Shown here: piece by piece, positions 33,338-39,623 of the stretch
Numbering within the stretch: the first letter of the stretch is position 1
Layout: each line of letters starts with the position of its first letter
Virus record (IMG/VR): IMGVR_UViG_3300024520_000152
Span: 1 to 43,694 of that record
Direction: 5' to 3' (one strand)
From: a virus
Length of the DNA: 43,694 bases
Translations under genes and position numbers: made by a program
The notes under the pieces: generated by a model
Database searches by the model: none
Told to the model about the DNA's origin: nothing
Seen by the model: only the letters and a program-made list of their open reading frames with translations

Positions 33338-33877
33338 ATGCATCGGATCGATACGCCTGGGAACGAAAATGGTATGTTCTCTGCGGGCAACCCCGTCGCC
33401 GGCATCGAGGGGACCGTCCTCGGCTTCGATTGGTTCAACGCCCTTCAAGAGGAGGTCGCGTTTACCATCGAGCAGGCGCCCGCGTCTGGGGTCCTGGTCA
33501 AGGGGACAAACACCCAACTTCGGACCGCTATCGTCGCGATCATCGACAACCTTACGGCGCGAGTCTTCACGTTCACGGCGCCCGAGGACCTCACGGCGGG
33601 CGAGGGGTTCCTATTCGAGGACTCTTTTGGGGTAATTCGGGAGACGGTACTCGACACGTTCACGGCCAACATGGAACGCACGGGGACTTTCACGCTCGAG
33701 AAGAACGCTACGGAGCCGATGACCGCGGGCGATAGGGTGTACTGGAACCAAGCGGGCCGCGAGGTACGCAACACGGCCGGCGGCGGGTCGCACGTATACA
33801 TCGGAACGTGTCGGGTTTCGGAGCTCGCGGCGGCGACGACCGTTTCGGTCCTCGTTGGGCAACCGCAAAACGTCTAG
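33338..33877 (+). CDS. Fibre-type N-terminus fused to a DUF2190-like domain, 179 aa
   Basis: Residues 1-~70 (MHRIDTPGNENGMFSAGNPV, FDWFNALQEEVAFTIEQ, KGTNTQLRTAI) are clearly related to the start of the fibre protein at 21704 (MHRIDTP, DDWANAVQEEV, DNTQLRTAI). Residues ~75-179 look like a DUF2190 cement domain (FTAPEDLTAGEGFLFE, EPMTAGDRVYWNQAGREV, GTCRVSELAAATTVSVLVG). The chain thus combines a tail-type attachment module with a capsid-decoration fold. The ribosome-binding site is weak. It is divergent from the 792-residue gene, with 39 bp between. Confidence 0.75.
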   Translation: MHRIDTPGNENGMFSAGNPVAGIEGTVLGFDWFNALQEEVAFTIEQAPASGVLVKGTNTQLRTAIVAIIDNLTARVFTFTAPEDLTAGEGFLFEDSFGVIRETVLDTFTANMERTGTFTLEKNATEPMTAGDRVYWNQAGREVRNTAGGGSHVYIGTCRVSELAAATTVSVLVGQPQNV

Positions 33878-33879
33878 GG

Positions 33880-33902
33880 CTCGGGGAAGGGTTTCCCTCG
33901 AG
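33880..33902. terminator. Hairpin between convergent genes
   Basis: CTCGGGGAA (33880-33888) pairs with TTCCC and CGAG (to 33902) around a GGGT loop with a single bulged T. It lies between the end of the 33338 gene and the end of the reverse methyltransferase locus, so it may end transcription from both sides. Confidence 0.4.
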
Positions 33903-33968
33903 GGTCTCGCCCGGCGATCGTTTCGGAGAGATTGCGATACCTCTCCTCCGAGTAAGCCTCGCGGCATG

Positions 33969-34917
33969 TCATTGGGTTTCCATAAAAGATCGAATGAACG
34001 TGGCCGCGAGAGGCGCGACTATGGCGTTTCCGTAACCGCGCAATCGTCCCACACGGGCGGGAGTCCCATGAGCCAGCGGGAATGTTCCGGGTTCAATTGG
34101 GCGCCATCGGTGACCGCTCGGGTCGTTACAGAGGACCCATTCTGGACGATCCCAGAAGCGAGCGAGGTCTCCGTCGGTAGCGGCGCCCTGTCTATCCCCC
34201 GAAACTCCCCCGAGCGAACCTTCGAGGCCGCCGTCGGCGTCGCCCAGGCCACGTAATTCTCCATCGTGTTGCCGAGCTCCGTCGCGACCGGCGTCGCCCA
34301 GGCCGCCGCCGCCGTCGCTCCCGCGAGCTTGTGTTTCTCCTGGACCTTCGCCCAATCGACGTTGGGCCCCGTGTCCTTGTGATCCCTCGAGCATGGAGTC
34401 GGCCAGGTCGCCGCGAGCGCCGCCGCTTGAAGATCCCCCGCCGCTTCCGCCGACTCCGCTCCCCCGGTCGGCGTCCGAGGGGTCGGCCAGCTCGCGTAAC
34501 TCGTCGCATCGACGAGATTGGTCCCCGCGTGGCCCGCCTTCATATGCTCCGCTCGATGGTTGCTCGAGTGATCCTTGGCGGTCGTCGTTGGCCACGAAGT
34601 AAAGCCTTTGCCGGATATGCGGAGCCCCGACGCTCGCCGCGCCAAGATCAACCGAGCCGACGGCGTAACCCGCGTTTTCCAGGTCAGCGTAAACAAGGTC
34701 GATCCACTCGAGGCCACCAACCGGCCAGGCGAAGCGCATAGCTCCAGACGCCGATACCGGCGAAGAGATGAACCTGGGTGTACGGTTCGAGCTCGTCGGG
34801 ATCGATGTTCTGGACTCGTCGCTCGTCGACAACGCCGTCCGCGATCAAGCCGCGCTTTATCAAGCGCCGAAGCCAGGCGGCGGCGAAAGCGTCGATCTCG
34901 TTATAAAACGCAGTCAC
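33969..34917 (-). pseudogene. C5 cytosine DNA methyltransferase relic with internal out-of-frame deletion
   Basis: The 5' part (GTG 34917 to TGA 34684) starts VTAFYNEIDAFAAAWLRRLI and reaches motif I, VHLFAGIGVWSYALRLAGW. The 3' part (another frame, to 33969) holds the target-side end: GLEWIDLVYADLENAGYAVG, motif VIII-like GAPHIRQRLYFVA, and motif X-like GRLRGYGNAIVAPLAATFI. The Pro-Cys-Gln catalytic loop (motif IV) and the following Glu-Asn/Gln-Val segment (motif VI) are absent in every frame: LAGW runs straight into GGLEW. About 60-70 codons are missing, and the frame changes at the join (around 34710-34720). As written it cannot methylate DNA. The 5' start overlaps the upstream gene's stop. 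Confidence 0.85.
34019..34720 (-). CDS. WPTP-repeat protein overprinted on the methyltransferase relic, 233 aa
   Basis: A complete frame covers most of the methyltransferase 3' part in a different phase. From TTG 34720 (or GTG 34717) it begins SSGSTLFTLTWKTRVTPSAR and has five Trp-(Pro/Ala)-Thr-Pro/Thr units, each followed by small polar residues (SWPTTTAKDHSS, SWPTPRTPTG, TWPTPCSRDHKD, AWATPVATE, AWATPTAAS). It ends QLNPEHSRWLMGLPPVWDDC. I recall both the SGSTLF start and the NPxxxRWLMG end as conserved in phage proteins often labelled methyltransferase-associated, which argues that this frame is translated. The other frame over the same bases is low-complexity Gly/Asp. Biochemical function unknown. 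Confidence 0.7.
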   Translation of the reverse strand: MVASSGSTLFTLTWKTRVTPSARLILARRASGLRISGKGFTSWPTTTAKDHSSNHRAEHMKAGHAGTNLVDATSYASWPTPRTPTGGAESAEAAGDLQAAALAATWPTPCSRDHKDTGPNVDWAKVQEKHKLAGATAAAAWATPVATELGNTMENYVAWATPTAASKVRSGEFRGIDRAPLPTETSLASGIVQNGSSVTTRAVTDGAQLNPEHSRWLMGLPPVWDDCAVTETP

Positions 34918-35207
34918 TTCGGACGCTCGAGCGAGACCGTCGTATCGGGCTTGCCGCAAAGCTCGCAATTGCGAATCCATTCAGTATGCGAATGCGCCGG
35001 AGCCGCCGACCTCCCCGAGCTCGAACCGTACACCCAGGACCCAAAGAGATGGGCGCGGCAATGCGACTCTCGATCGGCCTGTTCGTCGTTCAAGGCGACT
35101 TCGAGGATCGAGTCGTCTCGGGCTAGCTCCTGGATCTCGCGCTCGGAGAGGCGCATTCCGCCGCCCTCTTTCGCCTTGGCGACGATCCGTTGATGGGGGG
35201 TATTCAT
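34914..35207 (-). CDS. Small Cys/His protein, 97 aa
   Basis: The start at 35207 has AAGAGA upstream. The product MNTPHQRIVAKAKEGGGMRL, SEREIQELARDD is helical first, then has His/Cys residues (SHCRAHLFG at ~48-56 and CELCGKPD at ~81-88) that could bind zinc. It overlaps the methyltransferase relic by four bases (GTGA), so the genes were once a coupled unit. Role unknown. Confidence 0.7.
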   Translation of the reverse strand: MNTPHQRIVAKAKEGGGMRLSEREIQELARDDSILEVALNDEQADRESHCRAHLFGSWVYGSSSGRSAAPAHSHTEWIRNCELCGKPDTTVSLERPK

Positions 35208-35216
35208 GGTCTCTTT

Positions 35217-35525
35217 TTAGTGGCGGCGAAGCTCGCCGGGGTCTTGATTGACGATCCTCCGCAAGGGATCGCTCGGGCCCATGATCCGCTCGCTGGCGAG
35301 ACAAAGGTCCTGTAAGACAAACGCGAGGTCTATCGCGCTTCGCCGGCCGTCGGGGTTGCGTGCGACTGCGATCCTGGCGGCCTCGCCGAGGAGATCGATC
35401 GAGAGCTCGTACCTATGCCGCATCCGAGTCGCAACCCGGAGCGCCCCGACAAGGGCGTCGACGGAGAACCCGCTCTCGGCGGATACCGCCTCGATTGTCT
35501 CCATGAATCCCTGGGCAACGAACAT
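35217..35525 (-). CDS. Small helical protein, 102 aa
   Basis: The product MFVAQGFMETIEAVSAESGF is Ala/Leu/Arg-rich and mostly helical, with a late RRSAIDLAFVLQDLCLASERI helix. It lies nine bases upstream of the 35207 start in the same direction and probably heads the reverse operon that includes the methyltransferase relic. ATG 35504 is an alternative start. No family recognised. Confidence 0.6.
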   Translation of the reverse strand: MFVAQGFMETIEAVSAESGFSVDALVGALRVATRMRHRYELSIDLLGEAARIAVARNPDGRRSAIDLAFVLQDLCLASERIMGPSDPLRRIVNQDPGELRRH

Positions 35526-35624
35526 CGCCCGAGCCTAGCGCAACCCCGCCCTTTTTGGGGAACCTGGCTCAAAAACGCACGCGACCCAAAAGGTTTGGGG
35601 CCCTCGAGTCCGATAGATAGGGGT

Positions 35625-35825
35625 ATGAGCGGGACATACACCAACAAGCGGAAGGGCCTCGGCCACAAAACGATCTCCCAGGGCGACGCGACGAACATCG
35701 CCGAGCTTGAATACCGCACCGAGGCGGGCCTTCCCGTCGTCCAGACCCTCCGCCTTGCCGAAGAGACCCCCGCCGCCATCGCGTCCAAGCGCCTGGAGTC
35801 CATCGCCGCCATCTTCGGAGAGTAG
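35625..35825 (+). CDS. Small unknown protein, 66 aa
   Basis: ATG 35625 begins MSGTYTNKRKGLGHKTISQG, a small basic-then-mixed protein with a helical C-terminus (SKRLESIAAIFGE). GGGG lies directly before the start, closer than ideal. The longer frame upstream overlaps the reverse gene and looks non-coding. Function unknown. Confidence 0.55.
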   Translation: MSGTYTNKRKGLGHKTISQGDATNIAELEYRTEAGLPVVQTLRLAEETPAAIASKRLESIAAIFGE

Positions 35826-35872
35826 ATCGCTCGCGACGAAAGGGGGACCATGCAATCGGGTAGCCTTTCAAG

Positions 35873-36013
35873 ATGGAAAGACCCTCGCCGCGAGTCGTTA
35901 CGGCCGCCGCCCTCCTAGTCGGGGCGGCGGCCGCTTTCTATTTTCGCGAATGGACCTCCGCCGCGCTCCTGGCGGGCTCTGGCTTGATCCTCCTCCCCGA
36001 CCCGTCGAAATAA
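35873..36013 (+). CDS. Small membrane protein, 46 aa
   Basis: ATG 35873 encodes MERPSPRVVTAAALLVGAAA, then AFYFREWTSAALLAGSGLIL and a short polar tail, two hydrophobic stretches separated by FYFREW. This is a small double-pass or hairpin membrane protein. A 22-codon frame starting at ATG 35850 with AAAGGGGG upstream overlaps the start and may couple its translation. A holin-type role is possible but unsupported. Confidence 0.5.
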   Translation: MERPSPRVVTAAALLVGAAAAFYFREWTSAALLAGSGLILLPDPSK

Positions 36014-36062
36014 GCGATCGATTCCCCCTGATCCGGCAATTCGCGATAGGGTCGAGCCGCTT

Positions 36063-36344
36063 ATGAGTGACTTCCCCAAGGCGATCCATCGCTGGCAACC
36101 GAACGGAAAGACGACTTGCGGGCGCCGTATAGAGCGCGGCGGCGCGTGGACCAATGTCCGCGCGCTTTTCGCCCTCCTGGTCCTTCCGCCGGTTTACGAC
36201 CAACCCAACGGCGGTCGAGTCCTTCAACCCTCAATGTACGGCGTAACGTGCCAGCGTTGCCTCAAAGTGAAGGTCCTTCCGACGCGGACCCCAGGCCCCG
36301 ACGATCTATATCCTGGAATCGCGACCTTCGATGCCAGAGCTTAA
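36063..36344 (+). CDS. Small unknown protein with two Cys clusters, 93 aa
   Basis: The product MSDFPKAIHRWQPNGKTTCG contains single Cys at ~19 and a CQRCLKVKVLP pair near 64-67, possibly a zinc site with the early His and Cys. The start is well placed but the ribosome-binding site is poor. It overlaps the next gene by 14 bases, suggesting an operon. No family recognised. Confidence 0.65.
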   Translation: MSDFPKAIHRWQPNGKTTCGRRIERGGAWTNVRALFALLVLPPVYDQPNGGRVLQPSMYGVTCQRCLKVKVLPTRTPGPDDLYPGIATFDARA

Positions 36345-36522
36345 TTACAACGAGCCGACGGCGGCCGAGCGCCAGGTCCGCCGCGACGTTCTGGCGTTTC
36401 TGCGCAAGGCCGAGCATCCGAGGGGTTGCCCTAAGAGCCGCCGAGGGCGCATAGAAGCGGCTTGCGTCTGTGATTGTGGCCTAACGCCGTTGCGCCGCCA
36501 ATTGGGCATCGAGGAGAGATAA
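36331..36522 (+). CDS. Small basic Cys-containing protein, 63 aa
   Basis: The product MPELNYNEPTAAERQVRRDV has a helical N-terminus and Cys residues in RGCPKSRR and ACVCDCGL. The cluster may bind metal. It is the last gene before the non-coding structured region at 36523-37190, and the outer arm of the cloverleaf-like element begins at its stop codon. Confidence 0.6.
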   Translation: MPELNYNEPTAAERQVRRDVLAFLRKAEHPRGCPKSRRGRIEAACVCDCGLTPLRRQLGIEER

Positions 36523-36632
36523 GCCAGGGCGAGGTCTCGCCGTCGCGAGCGCTCGGATATGCCCCCCCTCGGCGTGACCGAGGGTAGCCCCGAAGCCGTC
36601 GTCACGCGACGCCCTGGCTCCGAGGGAGCTTA
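36519..36632 (+). ncRNA. Cloverleaf-like inverted-repeat element, possible structured RNA or ssDNA
   Basis: AGCCAGGGCG (36522-36531) is exactly complementary to CGCCCTGGCT (36610-36619). Between these arms lie three perfect short hairpins: CTCGC/GCGAG at 36536-36549, CCCTCGG/CCGAGGG at 36566-36584 and CGTCG/CGACG at 36597-36611. The overall shape is a four-way junction about 98 bases across. It is not a tRNA: the loops have 4-5 bases and no T-loop sequence is present. It could be a non-coding RNA, a replication-initiation structure or a terminator. Confidence 0.45.
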
Positions 36633-36882
36633 TCCGACCGCAACGCCTGGAGCGAGGTAGCTTTGGGGTGTGGAAAGCAATCGACCCCGCCTGGGCCTCT
36701 CTCCTCCCCGCTACGGGGCCCGCTCTCCCCGTCGACTCCGACGCCCCATCGGTTCCCGCTCTCCAAGCCAACGGTCCCCCAGGCGCTCCGACGCCCGTCC
36801 CCGTTCGCTAGGTCAAGCGGGATGGGCGCCGTCGATTCCGTCGTCCCCCCCCAGACGCTCGGGTCGGCGGTTTTTTTTTTGC

Positions 36883-36891
36883 TGTGGATAA
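36883..36891 (-). promoter_or_regulatory. Consensus DnaA box next to a T10 tract
   Basis: TGTGGATAA on the forward strand is TTATCCACA on the reverse, a perfect match to the bacterial DnaA box (TTATNCACA). Three bases upstream lies a run of ten T (36871-36880). A short AT-rich stretch (36947-36976) follows about 60 bases downstream. One box alone can occur by chance, so an origin is only suggested. Confidence 0.5.
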
Positions 36892-37031
36892 CCCGTGCAA
36901 AAGCTCGATTACGCGTCGAGAACGCGCGAAGAAGTTTCCACCCTCAAGCATTAAGAAGGGGAATTTTTAGAAGCGTATGGGCAGGCCCGCTCTCCCGAGG
37001 CGCTCGGACGCCTTCGGCGACCGACCGGCTC

Positions 37032-37059
37032 TTGACGGATTACCTCGCCGTTTTCTACT
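37032..37059 (+). promoter_or_regulatory. Candidate sigma70-type promoter
   Basis: TTGACG (37032-37037) and TCTACT (37054-37059) are separated by 16 bases, matching 5/6 and 4/6 of the -35 and -10 consensus. Transcription would start near 37066 and run through the hairpin at 37083-37121 into the 37191 gene. Confidence 0.35.
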
Positions 37060-37082
37060 GTCCGACTTGCGGGTAACTGAAA

Positions 37083-37121
37083 GACGGACCCCAGGAGGGA
37101 GAGGCCTCCTAAAGGTCCGTC
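37083..37121 (+). promoter_or_regulatory. Double-stem leader hairpin before the putative initiator gene
   Basis: GACGGACC (37083-37090) pairs with GGTCCGTC (37114-37121); inside it AGGAGG (37093-37098) pairs with CCTCCT (37105-37110) around GAGAGG. All pairs are perfect. No T-run follows. In a 5' leader this could act as an attenuator or an antisense/regulatory target, and it masks an AGGAGG sequence. Terminator is the alternative. Confidence 0.5.
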
Positions 37122-37190
37122 GGTAGGAGCCGCGAGACAATGACCGTTACGACGACGCGACCCCTACTCGGAGAATCATAAGGGGATCTT

Positions 37191-38135
37191 ATGGGCGCCG
37201 CGAGACTCCTCCCCTACGACGAGCGCGGAGACATCGATCCCGTCGCTTTTCTCGAAGAGAGATCCCGCCGCCTTACGAATATTGTCGAGGCTACAAGCCG
37301 CCGGAAGGACGTTCGGGAGTTTCGAGCTCGGCTTTTGATCCTCCTCCTCGACATGCGATGCCCGCTCAATCTTCGGCCAAATCGCAAATGGTACGTCCCC
37401 GGTGGAGTCGCTCGAGTAGGCCCCGAGGGGTTGCGCCGCGCCTGGCGAACGTATTACGGCGAGGAGCCGAGGTCGCTCCGGACGTTCCGCGCTCACCTTT
37501 CGGCGCTCGAGCAAAGCTTGGCGATCATGCGCTCCCCTGGAGACTGGATCCCCGTCTATACGACGAGCCCCGAGAAGCGGCCTCGCTATGCGGACACGAT
37601 CCATATCCTCGAATCCGACCGCGCGGCGGTTTGGTGGGAGGAAGTCGGTCGCGAGCTACTGTCACAAAAGCCCAAAACACGCCACAACCCCGATAAATGG
37701 GCCGACGCGTTCGGTTCCTGGCGTGAGGACGCGGCCGTCGAGAGGCGAGACCTATTCTCCACCCTCCGCGCGGTAGGATCCGCGAGCGAGCCCGTTCCCC
37801 TCGAGGACTATGAGGAGCCCGCAAAGGTCGAATCGAAGGTCGCGGCCCTTGAGCTCGCGAAGCTCATACGCGCCAAAGCCGACCCGCTCGAGATAATGAT
37901 CGGGCTCCGGAGGATCGGTTGCCCGCTCCGCGGCCGGAACACTTGGCGCCTTGCCGCCGATCGGAAACGATTCGAGGGATCGGTAGCCCTGCTCGCTTGC
38001 GCCTTGGCCAGGGGAGACAGGATCCGCTCGAGGGCGGGTTGGCTTGTCCGCGCCTGGAGGAGCGCGGGGCTCTCCGAGATTGTCCAGGCCCTCGGAATCA
38101 TCCGAGGGAAGGGGCTACCGACTCTAGTGGAATAA
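37191..38135 (+). CDS. Basic DNA-binding-type protein, possible replication initiator, 314 aa
   Basis: The product is basic overall, Arg/Leu-rich and mainly helical, with MRCPLNLRPNRKWYVPGGVA, EGLRRAWRTYYGEEPRSLRT and FRAHLSALEQSLAIMRSPGD, a segment that could form a winged helix (helix, Leu-Arg-Thr-Phe turn, recognition helix, then strands). No family is recognised with confidence. The location, directly after a region with a DnaA box and structured repeats, is typical for plasmid- or phage-type Rep proteins. The ribosome-binding site is AAGGGGA before ATG 37191. A transcription regulator is the main alternative. Confidence 0.6.
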   Translation: MGAARLLPYDERGDIDPVAFLEERSRRLTNIVEATSRRKDVREFRARLLILLLDMRCPLNLRPNRKWYVPGGVARVGPEGLRRAWRTYYGEEPRSLRTFRAHLSALEQSLAIMRSPGDWIPVYTTSPEKRPRYADTIHILESDRAAVWWEEVGRELLSQKPKTRHNPDKWADAFGSWREDAAVERRDLFSTLRAVGSASEPVPLEDYEEPAKVESKVAALELAKLIRAKADPLEIMIGLRRIGCPLRGRNTWRLAADRKRFEGSVALLACALARGDRIRSRAGWLVRAWRSAGLSEIVQALGIIRGKGLPTLVE

Positions 38136-38163
38136 TTTCACCCCAAAAATCACGCCTCTCGTT

Positions 38164-38490
38164 ATGGTCGAGCCAATGGAGAACGAAAAGCCCCGCGAAG
38201 CGCCCGACCTCACGCTTCGCCGCCCGGTCGACTTTGAATTCGTGTTCCGCGGCTGGTTTTGGATCGGCCGCGCGGTTATCGAGCCAGGAGACAACCCCGA
38301 AGAGCTCCAATGTCGGACGGCGATCCTCAGAGTCGAGGAGATTGTCGGAGGCAAGCGCCGGCCGGTGTCTCACGACGAGGTAAAGACGTGCAAGCTCGGA
38401 CACGGCCCCGAGCTCGACCGCGCCGCTACTCGAGCGGCGTCGACGGCCGCCTTCGGACCCGACGCATCGATAAGGATCGGCTCGCGATGA
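38164..38490 (+). CDS. Unknown protein, 108 aa
   Basis: The start is ATG 38164 (ATG 38176 is an alternative; neither has a strong ribosome-binding site). The middle is beta-rich (VDFEFVFRGWFWIGRAVIEPG) and the end is Ala/Arg-rich. The stop overlaps the next start as ATGA. No family recognised. Confidence 0.55.
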   Translation: MVEPMENEKPREAPDLTLRRPVDFEFVFRGWFWIGRAVIEPGDNPEELQCRTAILRVEEIVGGKRRPVSHDEVKTCKLGHGPELDRAATRAASTAAFGPDASIRIGSR

Positions 38491-39266
38491 TATGGGACAT
38501 CGATCCGGCGCCGAGGACGCCCGAGCCTTTGCCGCCCGAGCGCAAGGGCCCGCTATGGGATTGGGTAATTATTGGAGGTCTATTCATGGCGTCGACCGCC
38601 TTTTTCCTCCTGGGTTTCATCGACAAGGAGGGATCTCCTCCCCAATCCGGGCCCGACCCGATCGACAACCCCGCTCGAGGCCGAATGTATCGTCGAATCG
38701 CGCGCGACCTCGATGGGATGCTCAGCGAGACAAAGGTCGAGCATACCGAAAGCCTGGCCGACGGCCTCGAGCTAGAGCATGCGCTCGCGGCGATCTCGAC
38801 CGCGCGCCCCGACCTGGCCCTCGAGAAAGAGCTTTGGGAGCGCCAGGACTGGAGCAAGGTCTCGCCCGACTGGATACCGAGTCCCGAGTCGATGGAGTAT
38901 TGGCTTCGGTTGCGGATCGACCAAATCCAAAAGATCATCGGCGACGACGAGGGCAAGGCTCACCGATACGGATGGGATCGAGAATGGCCTCCTTATGAGG
39001 GTTTCCCGACCCCCGACGATTACGACCGCCTGACCCATAGCGACCTCGAAGCCTTCGAGCTTGTTATGACCTACAAAACGACCCAGGCGATCATCTCGGA
39101 TATCCAGGACCGCGCGACGACCAAGGACGACCGGAGCAAGCTCAAGCGCCTATGGCTTGGGTACGAGCCGTGGATCGCCTCGGCATACGATAAAGTTGGG
39201 ATCGGCGACGCCTATCTCGGCTGGAACGACCTTATTCGGCTCGGCGGGCGAATGGGGATCGAATAG
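38487..39266 (+). CDS. Membrane-anchored unknown protein, 259 aa
   Basis: ATG 38487 (AAGGATCGG upstream) gives MIWDIDPAPRTPEPLPPERK and a membrane helix at ~23-44 (LWDWVIIGGLFMASTAFFLL). The remaining ~210 residues are soluble and helical, rich in Trp/Tyr/Asp, with repeated acidic-aromatic segments (RYGWDREWPPYEGFPTPDDY). The N-terminus is likely cytoplasmic and the large domain outside, but topology is inferred. No family recognised. Confidence 0.65.
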   Translation: MIWDIDPAPRTPEPLPPERKGPLWDWVIIGGLFMASTAFFLLGFIDKEGSPPQSGPDPIDNPARGRMYRRIARDLDGMLSETKVEHTESLADGLELEHALAAISTARPDLALEKELWERQDWSKVSPDWIPSPESMEYWLRLRIDQIQKIIGDDEGKAHRYGWDREWPPYEGFPTPDDYDRLTHSDLEAFELVMTYKTTQAIISDIQDRATTKDDRSKLKRLWLGYEPWIASAYDKVGIGDAYLGWNDLIRLGGRMGIE

Positions 39267-39303
39267 ACGACCCCCGCCAAAAACCTAAATGAAAGGAGGA
39301 AGC

Positions 39304-39504
39304 ATGCGGCTTTTTACGCTTGCTTCAACGACACTAGCGCTTGCGGCAATTGCTTCGGCGGACGTCGCCGACGGCGACAAATACAAGTGCGGGCCCAACG
39401 GAACCGTTACGGCCCACGTCTCGGTCGACGCAATTGGCAACGTCGCCAATGTCAGGCCGCCGAGGCTGAACGCGCCGAAGGGGTGGTTTTCGTGGGCGAA
39501 ATAA
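39304..39504 (+). CDS. Small secreted protein, 66 aa
   Basis: AAAGGAGG is four bases before ATG 39304, one of the best ribosome-binding sites here. The product MRLFTLASTTLALAAIASAD has a Sec signal peptide with cleavage near Ala19, leaving ~47 residues with a single Cys. Function unknown. An upstream in-frame ATG at 39289 would put the ribosome-binding site inside the gene and is unlikely. Confidence 0.65.
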   Translation: MRLFTLASTTLALAAIASADVADGDKYKCGPNGTVTAHVSVDAIGNVANVRPPRLNAPKGWFSWAK

Positions 39505-39580
39505 TCCCCGCTCCTGAATTTTCGGGGTAGGTTTTAGGGGTCGCCGATTTTTCTTGGCGGCCCGAATACGAGCTGAAACA

Positions 39581-39605
39581 CCCCCGCGGCGACTGATCGC
39601 GGGGG
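39581..39605 (+). promoter_or_regulatory. Perfect 8-bp GC hairpin upstream of the 39624 gene
   Basis: CCCCCGCG (39581-39588) pairs with CGCGGGGG (39598-39605) around a nine-base loop and ends about eight bases before the AAAGGAG ribosome-binding site of the next gene. A smaller stem, CCCCG/CGGGG, lies at 39506-39527. The first may end the 39304 transcript; the second could control translation. Confidence 0.45.
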
Positions 39606-39623
39606 GAAACCAAAGGAGAAAAA

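Larger units (their letters stand above)
36523..37190. other. 668-bp region without a convincing gene (candidate replication region)
   Basis: Translated in six frames, this stretch gives Pro/Ser/Arg-rich products without family resemblance or good ribosome-binding sites. It holds the cloverleaf-like element (36519-36632), C- and T-runs (C8 near 36846 and T10 at 36871-36880), a DnaA box (36883-36891), a short AT-rich segment (36947-36976), a promoter-like pair (37032-37059) and a double-stem hairpin (37083-37121). This collection in front of a basic DNA-binding-type gene suggests an origin or control region. Confidence 0.5.

Noticed and set aside
36519-36632. tRNA gene
   Set aside because: The cloverleaf-like pairing has 4-5-base loops, no T-loop sequence and an overlong outer stem, so it is not a tRNA.
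36663-37076. 137-codon forward frame in the non-coding region
   Set aside because: The product is Pro/Ser/Arg-rich without family resemblance, it has no ribosome-binding site, and it runs through the T10 tract and DnaA box.
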